A stretch of DNA of 5,559 nt from Thioalkalivibrio sp. (GTDB taxonomy: Bacteria > Pseudomonadota > Gammaproteobacteria > Ectothiorhodospirales > Ectothiorhodospiraceae): positions 1 to 5,559 of the forward strand of contig PUOZ01000084.1 of the NCBI GenBank assembly GCA_003553165.1, read 5' to 3'. Each line of letters starts with the position of its first letter. The stretch's first letter is position 1. Below are positions 1-5,559 of the stretch, piece after piece. Made by a program: the position numbers and the translations under genes. The notes under the pieces were generated by a model. That model had not been told where the DNA came from. It saw only the letters and a list, made by a program, of their open reading frames with translations, and made no database searches.

Positions 1-1
1 A

Positions 2-583
2 CCGCTGCAACAGCAGGTCCTGCGCACCGACGCCGCCGGAATGCCGCTGGAGTGGATCGATTACCAGCAGGCGGTTCGTCTCTACCACGGTGGGCAGGTC
101 TCCTATACCTGCGGCACCCTGCTGTACCGGGTCCGCGGAGGCATCAGTTCGTTCACCGGCCGCCAGTCGGTGGTGGAGGTGAACTCGATCATCGCGACCC
201 AAGGCACCAACCGTGCGATCCACCGCGGCTATGTTCCGCCGCTGAACAACAGCACCCTGTTCCGCCGCGATGCCCACATGTGCCTGTACTGCGGCAACCA
301 CTTTCCAGAGCAGGAGCTATCGCGCGATCACGTGACGCCGCTCAGCCAGCAGGGCGAGGACAGCTGGACCAACGTGGTCACCGCCTGCAAGCGCTGCAAC
401 AACCACAAGGCGGGACATACGCCGGAGCAGGCCGGCATGCAGCTGCTGGCGATCCCGTTCCGGCCCACGCATGCGGAATACATCTACCTGAAGGGCCGGC
501 GCGTGCTGGCCGACCAGATGGAGTTTCTGCAGGCCCACTTCCCGCGCAGCAGTCCGCTGCGCGAGCGGTTGCGTCAGGTCTGA
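2..583 (+). CDS. HNH endonuclease family protein (5' end outside window)
   Basis: An HNH-type nuclease domain is visible. Counting from the Met at base 41, there is a zinc-knuckle pair C81-x2-C84 (CLYCG) and C116-x2-C119 (CKRCN). Between them lie the D96-H97 dyad (SRDHVTP), a W109-x-N111 (SWTNVV), and then N120/H122. This is the ββα-metal (HNH) arrangement, in which the DH histidine is the general base and the later N/H residues bind the metal. The N-terminal half (WIDYQQAVRLY, TCGTLLYRVRGG, VNSIIATQG) resembles the standalone HNH proteins common in proteobacterial chromosomes, whose substrate is unknown to me. The frame stays open through base 2 and encodes VLRTDAAG directly before the Met at 41. 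No ribosome-binding site precedes that ATG, so the real start is probably upstream of the window; 193 residues are visible. It ends in TGA, 105 bases before hemH. The alternative is an intact 180-residue protein starting at 41. Confidence 0.88.
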   Translation, partial: PLQQQVLRTDAAGMPLEWIDYQQAVRLYHGGQVSYTCGTLLYRVRGGISSFTGRQSVVEVNSIIATQGTNRAIHRGYVPPLNNSTLFRRDAHMCLYCGNHFPEQELSRDHVTPLSQQGEDSWTNVVTACKRCNNHKAGHTPEQAGMQLLAIPFRPTHAEYIYLKGRRVLADQMEFLQAHFPRSSPLRERLRQV

Positions 584-677
584 AGCCGGCCCTTCCGGGT
601 CTGTGCCCGTGAACCACTCTGCGCTATCTTGGTCGAGTATCCGGGCGGTCTGCGGGCGCGTCCGCACCCTTCTGCGC

Positions 678-685
678 GAGGAAAG
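678..685 (+). promoter_or_regulatory. Ribosome binding site for hemH (decides the TTG start)
   Basis: The sequence GAGGAAAG lies just before the TTG at 689, with GAGGA about six bases from the start codon. It is the best Shine-Dalgarno match in the hemH leader and supports TTG 689 over the in-frame TTG at 629, which has no comparable site. Confidence 0.65.
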
Positions 686-688
686 CTC

Positions 689-1783
689 TTGAAATATCTT
701 GGTGAACCCGACTACCAGCATGGAAGCCCAAGCCATGTCGGCGTGCTAGTCACGAACCTGGGCACGCCCGATGCCCCCACCCCGAAGGCCCTGCGCCGGT
801 ACCTGAAGCAGTTTCTCTGGGATCCACGAGTCGTGGAAGTGCCGCGCCCGCTTTGGTGGCTGATCCTGAACGGGGTCATCCTGAACATCCGTCCCCGCCG
901 CAGCGCCGCCAAGTACGCGACGGTGTGGACCAACGAAGGCTCGCCGTTGCTGGTGATCGCGCAGCGCCAGGCCGAGGGCATCCGCAAGCGCCTGGCCAAG
1001 CTGGCGCCGGACCCCATGCCCGTGGCGGTCGGAATGCGCTATGGCAACCCGTCCATCCCGGACGCCCTGAACGAACTGCGCCAGCAGGGGGTGCGCAAGC
1101 TGGTGGTGCTGCCGCTTTACCCGCAGTTCTCGGCCAGCACCACCGCATCGACCCTGGACGCGGTTGCCGAGGAACTGCGCGGCTGGCGCTGGACCCCGGA
1201 CCTGCACTTCATCTCGGGGTATGAGCGGGAGAACGGCTACATCAACGCCCTGGCCGCCAGCGTGCAGGAGCATTGGGATCAGAACGGTCGGGCGGAGCGC
1301 CTGATGATGTCCTTCCACGGGGTGCCGAAGCGCTACCTGCTGGCGGGCGATCCCTACCACTGTCTGTGCCATGCGACCGGGTTTCAGCTCGCCCAGGCGC
1401 TGGGCCTGGAGGAGGGGCAGTGGCAGGTCACCTTCCAGTCGCGCTTCGGCCGCGAGGAATGGCTGCGTCCCTATACCGACGAGACTCTCAAGGCCCTGGC
1501 CGGGGAGGGTTTGAAGAGCGTCGACGTGATCTGCCCGGGATTTTCTGCCGACTGCCTGGAAACCATCGAGGAGATCGGCGACGAGAACCGGGAGATCTTC
1601 CTGGAGGCCGGCGGTGAACACTTCAGCTACATCCCGGCATTGAACGATCGCCCGGATCACCTGGATTTCCTGACCGACCTGATCCTGGGGCACGCGCGGC
1701 CCTGGCTGAACACGCTGGACAACGACCCCGAGAAGCGTGCGCAGGCGCGCGACCGGGCGCTGGCCATCGGCGCTGCGCAATAG
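689..1783 (+). CDS. hemH: Ferrochelatase (protoheme ferro-lyase)
   Basis: This enzyme inserts Fe2+ into protoporphyrin IX, the final step of protoheme synthesis, at the cytoplasmic membrane face or in the cytosol. The predicted protein is 364 residues, within the usual bacterial range of about 310-370. Family landmarks occur in order: VLVTNLGTPDAP (19-30), FLWDPRVVE (42-50), the WTNEGSPL signature (80-87), LPLYPQFSAS (141-150), SFHGVPKRY (208-216) with the catalytic/metal-binding His210, and CPGFSADCLET (282-292) with the conserved Glu291. The 81-residue His-Glu spacing equals that of B. subtilis HemH (His183/Glu264, from memory). No in-frame ATG exists before residue 110, so the start must be non-ATG. 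TTG 689 has a good ribosome site and gives an MKYLGEPDYQHG N-terminus. GTG 743 would cut into the first β-strand. No Fe-S cysteine cluster is evident at the C-terminus. A MoCF-family gene follows after 20 bases, suggesting co-transcription. Confidence 0.96.
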   Translation: MKYLGEPDYQHGSPSHVGVLVTNLGTPDAPTPKALRRYLKQFLWDPRVVEVPRPLWWLILNGVILNIRPRRSAAKYATVWTNEGSPLLVIAQRQAEGIRKRLAKLAPDPMPVAVGMRYGNPSIPDALNELRQQGVRKLVVLPLYPQFSASTTASTLDAVAEELRGWRWTPDLHFISGYERENGYINALAASVQEHWDQNGRAERLMMSFHGVPKRYLLAGDPYHCLCHATGFQLAQALGLEEGQWQVTFQSRFGREEWLRPYTDETLKALAGEGLKSVDVICPGFSADCLETIEEIGDENREIFLEAGGEHFSYIPALNDRPDHLDFLTDLILGHARPWLNTLDNDPEKRAQARDRALAIGAAQ

Positions 1784-1803
1784 GCGCCCATCGGGCAAGG
1801 TTC

Positions 1804-2595
1804 ATGGCCGGTACTGTCGAGATCGGGGCCGTGATCATCGGCGACGAGATCCTGAGCGGGAAGCGCCAGGACCGGCACCAGGCGGCGCTGACCCGCTCCC
1901 TCGCGGAACGCGGCCTCGAACTCGGCTGGCTGCGTATCGTCGGCGACAACGCCGCTCTCCTGACCGAGACCTTCCGCGAGACCCTGCAGCGCGATGCCTG
2001 GGTGTTCAGCTTCGGCGGGATCGGGGCGACGCCGGACGATCGCACCCGCGCCTGCCTGGCCCGTGCGCTGGGTCGTCCGCTGACACGGCATCCCGAGTTC
2101 GTGGCCCTGTTGGAGGCGCGTTTCGGTGCCGAGGCCTATCCGAACCGGGTGCGCATGGCGGAGCTGCCCGAGGGATCCACGTTGATTCCGAACCCGGTAA
2201 ACGGCATCCCGGGTTTCGCCTGCACGCGGCATTTCTGTGTGCCGGGCTTTCCGGCGATGGCCGAACCGATGGTGCGCTGGGTGCTGGAGCGGCACCTGGC
2301 CGGCGACTTCCCTGCCGAGTTCCCGGCGGAACGGTCCTTGCGCCTGCTCGGGGTCCCGGAGAGTCGACTGGTTCCGCTGCTGGAGGCGATGGAGGGCCGC
2401 TACCCGGACCTGCGCATCTCCAGCCTGCCCGGTTTCCAGGATGGCGGGTCACGGATCGAGCTGGGCGTGCGTGGCGAGGCAGGGCGGGTGGCGGTGGCCT
2501 TCGAGGACCTGAAGCGCTGCCTGGTGGAGGAAGGCTTCGCGAGCCGGGAAGGGGACCTCGAGTTGCTCCCCGAGCGGCGGCCCCGGCCGGACTAG
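1804..2595 (+). CDS. MoCF-domain / CinA-like molybdopterin-binding protein without the amidase domain
   Basis: The 263-residue protein begins with a MoCF (molybdopterin-binding, MogA/MoeA/CinA-type) fold. Visible landmarks are AVIIGDEILSGKRQD (9-23), with the GDEIL strand-loop, and FGGIGATPDDRT (70-81), the ligand-loop signature usually written GGxGxTxDD. Further on, the IPNPVNGIPGF and CVPGFPAMAEPM segments (128-156) match the 'PGxP..M' end of CinA MoCF domains. Residues about 178-245 (LRLLGVPESRLVPLLEAM ... RIELGVRG) resemble the small KH-like middle domain of CinA. The C-terminal nicotinamide-nucleotide amidase (PncC) domain of full CinA, about 150 residues, is absent. Full CinA has ADP-ribose pyrophosphatase activity in its N-terminal part; whether this short form does is unknown. 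It is often annotated 'competence/damage-inducible protein A', but nothing here shows a competence role. The ATG is the only sensible start; the AAGG at 1797-1800 is unusually close to it (3 bases), so translational coupling to hemH is possible. One departure is Ala75 where a Pro is common. Confidence 0.88.
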   Translation: MAGTVEIGAVIIGDEILSGKRQDRHQAALTRSLAERGLELGWLRIVGDNAALLTETFRETLQRDAWVFSFGGIGATPDDRTRACLARALGRPLTRHPEFVALLEARFGAEAYPNRVRMAELPEGSTLIPNPVNGIPGFACTRHFCVPGFPAMAEPMVRWVLERHLAGDFPAEFPAERSLRLLGVPESRLVPLLEAMEGRYPDLRISSLPGFQDGGSRIELGVRGEAGRVAVAFEDLKRCLVEEGFASREGDLELLPERRPRPD

Positions 2596-2662
2596 TGGGC
2601 CATGCGGGAAGTTTTGCAGCAGGGCGCTTCGCCACGCACGCCGGCGGTGGATCGGGCGGGTT

Positions 2663-2700
2663 TTGACATGGACCCACCAGGCTCGCGGGCGCTGTATAGT
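2663..2700 (+). promoter_or_regulatory. Possible promoter for the prolyl-hydroxylase-like gene
   Basis: A consensus-perfect -35 hexamer TTGACA (2663-2668) and a good -10-like TATAGT (2695-2700) stand in the 169-base gap before the oxygenase gene. They are 26 bases apart, too long for a standard sigma-70 pair (about 17), so at most one is likely used as written. TATAGT could instead pair with a weak TGGACC at 2669-2674 (20-base spacer). A new transcription unit here is plausible because of the gap, but the exact promoter is uncertain. Confidence 0.3.
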
Positions 2701-2710
2701 GAACGGCGTA

Positions 2711-2726
2711 CCGCCGGGACCGGCGG
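2711..2726 (+). other. Small GC hairpin in the oxygenase 5' leader
   Basis: The inverted repeat CCGCCG-GGAC-CGGCGG can form a six-pair all-GC stem with a four-base loop. It sits about ten bases after the TATAGT element, so it would be at or near the 5' end of a transcript started there. It has no U tract and is not a terminator. Short GC palindromes are frequent by chance in such GC-rich DNA. Confidence 0.3.
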
Positions 2727-2752
2727 GCCCTCTTGAACCTGACCCCTGCTCC

Positions 2753-2756
2753 GGAG
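2753..2756 (+). promoter_or_regulatory. Ribosome binding site supporting GTG 2765
   Basis: GGAG lies eight bases before GTG 2765. The upstream in-frame TTG at 2663 has no such site and coincides with a -35-like TTGACA. This favours the shorter 233-residue protein. Confidence 0.55.
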
Positions 2757-2764
2757 TCTCCCGC

Positions 2765-3466
2765 GTGGAATCGGCCGCGTCCCTTCCTGCCTCCTGCTTC
2801 ATCGATGACCTGGCGACCACCGGGCTGGCGGTCATGCCTGGCTTTGTGGAACCGTTTCTGGTGGCTGCGCTGCGCGACGAGGTCCACGCGGGCCGCTCGC
2901 TCGCGGGAATGCGCCGGGCCCGCATCGGGCGGGGGGAGGGCCGGCGTCTGGTCTCCGCGGTGCGGGGCGACTGGATACGCTGGCTCGATGGCTCGACCGA
3001 GGCCCAACAACTCTTCCTCGGAAAGCTCGAAAGAATCCGCCAGGAGGTGAACGAGGCGCTGCTGCTCGGCCTGTTCGAGGTCGAGGCCCATTTCGCCTTG
3101 TACCCGCCGGGGGCCGGCTACCAGCGGCATGTCGATGCCTTTCAGCACGACAACCCGCGGCGCCTGTCTGCGGTGCTGTACCTCAACCGCCACTGGCGCC
3201 GGTCCCAGGGCGGTGAACTGGCGGTCTACGATGCCGAAGGGCGCGAACTGCAGCGGGTTCTTCCCGAGGCGGGCACGTTGGTGCTGTTTCTCAGCCAGAC
3301 CGTTCCCCACGCCGTCCTGCCCACCCGCCGCTGGCGGGCGAGCATCGCCGCCTGGTTTCGCCTGCGCGAGGCCGACAACCCGCTCGCCGGTCTCGCGCGA
3401 CTGCAGCCCGATGACATGGCGCCGACGCCCGTCGCCGGCCCGCGCCGCCTGCCTGGTCGGTACTGA
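2765..3466 (+). CDS. 2-oxoglutarate/Fe(II)-dependent prolyl 4-hydroxylase, PHD/SM-20-like
   Basis: This is a 233-residue predicted cytosolic dioxygenase of the double-stranded β-helix fold. It would couple 2-oxoglutarate decarboxylation to hydroxylation, most likely of a protein prolyl residue. The facial triad is complete: His122-x-Asp124 in GYQRHVDAF and distal His182 in VPHAVLP. Arg191 in RASIAAWFR is the expected 2-oxoglutarate salt-bridge residue. Spacings match human PHD2 (His313/Asp315/His374/Arg383, from memory): 2 residues H-D, 58 versus 59 D-H, and 9 H-R. Flanking ALYPPGAGY (111-119), VLYLNRHW (137-144) and GGELAVYD (149-156) match bacterial SM-20/PHD-type proteins. A relative in Pseudomonas hydroxylates elongation factor Tu, but the target here is not shown. 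GTG 2765 is chosen for its GGAG site; the frame could extend to TTG 2663 (267 residues), but that leader has no recognisable domain. About 34 residues rich in Ala/Pro/Arg follow the catalytic core. The gene stands apart from its neighbours (169 bases before, 80 after), with no signal peptide. Confidence 0.92.
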   Translation: MESAASLPASCFIDDLATTGLAVMPGFVEPFLVAALRDEVHAGRSLAGMRRARIGRGEGRRLVSAVRGDWIRWLDGSTEAQQLFLGKLERIRQEVNEALLLGLFEVEAHFALYPPGAGYQRHVDAFQHDNPRRLSAVLYLNRHWRRSQGGELAVYDAEGRELQRVLPEAGTLVLFLSQTVPHAVLPTRRWRASIAAWFRLREADNPLAGLARLQPDDMAPTPVAGPRRLPGRY

Positions 3467-3535
3467 TCGACCCGGTCCGGCGGTTCCTGCGGCGCCCCTG
3501 GGAATTGTGAGAGGATCAGGACAAAGGCGGTTGTC

Positions 3536-3539
3536 AGGG
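3536..3539 (+). promoter_or_regulatory. Probable ribosome binding site for the helicase gene
   Basis: AGGG lies seven bases before GTG 3547, the first in-frame start after the TGA at 3508-3510. A competing site, GGGGA (3562-3566), sits only four bases before GTG 3571, so the two starts cannot be separated with certainty. Confidence 0.4.
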
Positions 3540-3546
3540 TCAGTCA

Positions 3547-5559
3547 GTGCACGACGAACTTGGGGAAACGGTGACAGGGAGCGATTGCGGTCCGGAGGCG
3601 GAATGCAGCCCGGAGGCGGAACGCGGCCCGGGGGGTCATCCCGGCCACGCTGTCCCGTGGCTCCAGATCATCCGCCTGCACCAGGCGGTCGCCGTCAGGG
3701 CGGACCGGCATTTCGGGCTGATCGAGGCGCAGGACCAGCAGTCATCCCGTTGGAGCAGTCTCGAGGACTTCCAGCCGAGTGACCTCGACGGGCCCTGGCC
3801 TGTCCCCGAGGCCTGTATCCGCAGCGAGTCCTTCAGGAGCGCCCTGGCGCAGGATCGTGGCGCGAGCCTGTTCCTCGGGGGGGGCTGCCTGCTCGACTGG
3901 ACCGCCGCGGACGAGGACGGTCCGGCCCGGCCGCAATGGCGCCCGCTGTTCTACCGCGAGGTGCGGCTGGAACGCGTCGGTGACCGGTTCGAGCTGATTC
4001 CGAGGCAGCCGGGCTGGAGCGTGAGCCCGCAACTGCCTCGCCTGATCGAACGGCTGGAGGTCTGTCCGGACGATGACCTCGAGGGGTTGGCCGAGGCGCT
4101 CGCCCGTGCCGCGGCGAGCTGGCAGCCGCCGCCGGGGCCATCCCTCGATCAGCGCATCGTCGAGGCACTGTCCGAACGGATTCCGGAACTCGCCTGCGAA
4201 CTCGCCGGGCAATGGCCTCGGGATGGCGCCCATGACAGCCCCGGCCCATGGATCCTGTTTGCTCCGGATGCGGCCGACGCGGGCCGGACGTCTCCATTGA
4301 TCTGCGATTACCTGCAGTTGGAGGCCCTGCTGCGGGAGGGTCCTTCGGATCCGGGCGGCCTGCGCCTGCTCGCGGACTGTCCGGTGGGGCAGGGTTTGCC
4401 GGTGGCGGACGCGCTGCCGCTGTTACCGCTCAACGGCGTGCAACGGCAGGTCGTGGAACGGGTGCTGCGGGGCGAGCGGCTGACCGTGATCGACGGACCG
4501 CCCGGAACCGGCAAGAGTCAGGTCATCGTCTCGCTGCTGCTCAATGCCTGGGTTCGTGGTCGCAGCGCGCTCGTGGTGAGCGCCGCCGACCGGGCCGTGG
4601 ACGCGATAGCCCAACGCGTGCGGCGGTTCGAAACGGGCTTCCCGATGGTGGTGCGTGCCGGTGCCGGGCCGTGTCAGGACGTCGCGGCGATCCTGCGGCG
4701 GACGATCGAGTGGTCGGATCCGGCCGAGTCCGGCGCGGACGTTGCGGGCCTGCTGCAGCAGCGGGAGGCCTTGCGGGAAGAGCGCACCCGGCTGCTCGCC
4801 GCCCTGGAATCGGGTCTGCATGAGCGCATGAAGGCATCGGAGGCCGCCGTGCTTGCCGCCTACGCCGAGTCCCGGACAACCCGTGACGCGCTGGCGCGGC
4901 AGGAAGCGGCACTGATCGATGAGCAGACGGAACTGGGGCTCGGGTCCTTCGCGCCCGACCGGGTCGATGACGCGCTGGCCGCCACGCGCGGGTGGCTGGA
5001 GCGCATGGCGCATTACCGCGACCTCGTGCGGCAGGATGATCAGCGACGCGGTGATCTCGAACAGCAGATTCGTCAATGCCGGCGCGGGCGGGACCAGGCG
5101 GTGGAGCAGGCGGGCCTGCCGGTCAGCGATGGCGGTGACTGGAACTGGCTTCTGGAAGAGCCGGGTCCCGCCCTGCTGCAGGACTGGGAAGAGGGTTCGT
5201 TGGCCTACCTTTGCGAACCTCTCGAAGAGCTTCTGGCCCCTGACGGGTGGCGCGAGGCGTACGACCGTTGGCCGTCGGCGCAGGCGGCGGACGACTGGGC
5301 TGCGCGTGCCGGCGCCCTTGCCGCGGCGGTCCGCGCGCTTTGCCGGGAACTGTCGCCGGAACTGGAGCGGGTCCAACGGGCCGGGGTCGCAGTCGAGAAA
5401 CAGCGGGTGAAGCTGCGCGGTCTCGGGCTTCCCGAGGGCTTCGATCCGAATACCAGGCCAATCAAGGGTTGGCTGGCCACACATGCCACGCTGCAGGGCC
5501 TTGCAGGCACTCGGGCGGATTTCCTGCCCTGGTCGCCCCGCTCCCGACTGGAAAGGCAT
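3547..5559 (+). CDS. Superfamily 1 DNA/RNA helicase, COG1112-like (3' end outside window)
   Basis: One uninterrupted frame of 671 codons runs to the window edge. It carries SF1 helicase signatures: a Q-motif-like PLNGVQRQVV (294-303, Gln299), a perfect Walker A in IDGPPGTGKSQ (315-325, Lys323/Ser324), and motif Ia (ALVVSAADRAVDAIAQRV, 341-358). These fit the AAA_11/AAA_12 (Upf1/DNA2-like) ATP-driven translocases. The N-terminal 290 residues contain a segment (about 105-175: LFLGGGCLLDW ... RPLFYREVRLERVGDRFELI) that resembles the β-rich domain preceding the motor in DUF4011-type large helicases; this is a tentative match. After motif Ia comes a Leu/Glu/Arg/Ala-rich helical stretch (about 395-515, again about 580-640), probably a coiled-coil insertion before motif II. 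Motifs II-VI and any C-terminal nuclease lie beyond base 5559. Starts available are GTG 3547 and GTG 3571; the next in-frame ATG is far inside the motor at 4645. The leader holds a hexapeptide tandem repeat. A role in repair, RNA metabolism or defence cannot be told from this part. Confidence 0.87.
   Translation, partial: MHDELGETVTGSDCGPEAECSPEAERGPGGHPGHAVPWLQIIRLHQAVAVRADRHFGLIEAQDQQSSRWSSLEDFQPSDLDGPWPVPEACIRSESFRSALAQDRGASLFLGGGCLLDWTAADEDGPARPQWRPLFYREVRLERVGDRFELIPRQPGWSVSPQLPRLIERLEVCPDDDLEGLAEALARAAASWQPPPGPSLDQRIVEALSERIPELACELAGQWPRDGAHDSPGPWILFAPDAADAGRTSPLICDYLQLEALLREGPSDPGGLRLLADCPVGQGLPVADALPLLPLNGVQRQVVERVLRGERLTVIDGPPGTGKSQVIVSLLLNAWVRGRSALVVSAADRAVDAIAQRVRRFETGFPMVVRAGAGPCQDVAAILRRTIEWSDPAESGADVAGLLQQREALREERTRLLAALESGLHERMKASEAAVLAAYAESRTTRDALARQEAALIDEQTELGLGSFAPDRVDDALAATRGWLERMAHYRDLVRQDDQRRGDLEQQIRQCRRGRDQAVEQAGLPVSDGGDWNWLLEEPGPALLQDWEEGSLAYLCEPLEELLAPDGWREAYDRWPSAQAADDWAARAGALAAAVRALCRELSPELERVQRAGVAVEKQRVKLRGLGLPEGFDPNTRPIKGWLATHATLQGLAGTRADFLPWSPRSRLERH
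3586..3639 (+). repeat. 18-base in-frame tandem repeat in the helicase leader
   Basis: Two adjacent 18-base units (3586-3603 and 3604-3621) differ at only two positions and share the core CCGGAGGCGGAA. A decayed third unit (3622-3639) keeps only its first half. In protein they read CGPEAE, CSPEAE, then RGPGGH (residues 14-31), a short, acidic, probably disordered leader. Because the unit is a multiple of three, copy-number change would lengthen or shorten the leader without breaking the frame. Confidence 0.75.

Noticed and set aside
629..688. Upstream TTG start extending ferrochelatase by 20 residues
   Set aside because: The extension (VEYPGGLRARPHPSARGK) does not resemble ferrochelatase N-termini, lacks a ribosome site, and overlaps the leader hairpin.
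746..1798. Long antisense open frame (350 codons) opposite hemH
   Set aside because: It lies opposite a confidently identified ferrochelatase, shows no recognisable domain, and has the Arg/Pro/Gln-rich composition typical of antisense frames in GC-rich DNA.
2596..2662. Possible terminator after the cinA-like gene
   Set aside because: Only a four-pair GGCG/CGCC stem with a three-base loop (2623-2633) and no following T tract.
1737..2666. + strand frame of 309 codons overlapping the cinA-like gene
   Set aside because: It is a frame-shifted shadow, very rich in Gly/Arg/Ala/Pro, and conflicts with the MoCF motifs read in the other frame.
2006..3310. Antisense open frame of 434 codons spanning the cinA-like gene, the gap and the oxygenase gene
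   Set aside because: It crosses two well-supported genes and their intergenic region, and its low-complexity Pro/Arg/Ala/Ser composition marks it as a shadow.
3129..3782. + strand frame bridging the oxygenase and helicase genes
   Set aside because: It overlaps the iron-ligand region of the oxygenase in another frame and the helicase leader, with no domain signal.
4423..5559. Antisense open frame of 378 codons opposite the helicase
   Set aside because: The + strand frame carries Q motif, Walker A and motif Ia, while the antisense product has no recognisable motif.
1..5559. Reading the whole window as a defence island
   Set aside because: An HNH protein and a large helicase are suggestive, but hemH, a CinA-like gene and a prolyl hydroxylase lie between them. 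No methylase, toxin, integrase, transposase or CRISPR repeat is seen.

Overview
This is a GC-rich window with strong G/C bias at third codon positions. It is densely coding and every supported gene is on the + strand. The style of the ferrochelatase N-terminus and the overall gene content suggest a gammaproteobacterium, possibly a Chromatiales/Ectothiorhodospiraceae-type organism. That placement is an inference from recollection of protein families, not from a search.

Layout: (1) 2-583, the 3' part of an HNH endonuclease gene whose start lies upstream of the window. (2) 689-1783, ferrochelatase (hemH), the last step of protoheme synthesis, most likely starting at TTG. (3) 1804-2595, a MoCF/CinA-type protein lacking the C-terminal nicotinamide-nucleotide amidase domain; it follows hemH after only 20 bases and probably shares its transcript. 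(4) 2596-2764, a 169-base gap with a promoter-like region and a small GC hairpin. (5) 2765-3466, a PHD/SM-20-like 2-oxoglutarate/Fe(II) prolyl hydroxylase with its full metal and co-substrate ligand set. (6) 3547 to the window end, the first 671 codons of a large superfamily 1 (COG1112-like) helicase. It has a Q motif, a perfect Walker A and motif Ia, followed by a long helical/coiled-coil insertion, and it is cut by the window edge before motif II.

Apart from the likely hemH-cinA-like transcription unit, the genes do not form a recognisable pathway. I see no RNA gene, CRISPR array, insertion sequence, attachment site or clear intrinsic terminator. The least ordinary parts are the helicase, with its unusual leader carrying an 18-base in-frame tandem repeat and its G8 tract, and the HIF-hydroxylase-like enzyme. 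Nothing visible proves a new defence or regulatory system. Whether the helicase belongs to one depends on sequence beyond base 5559.
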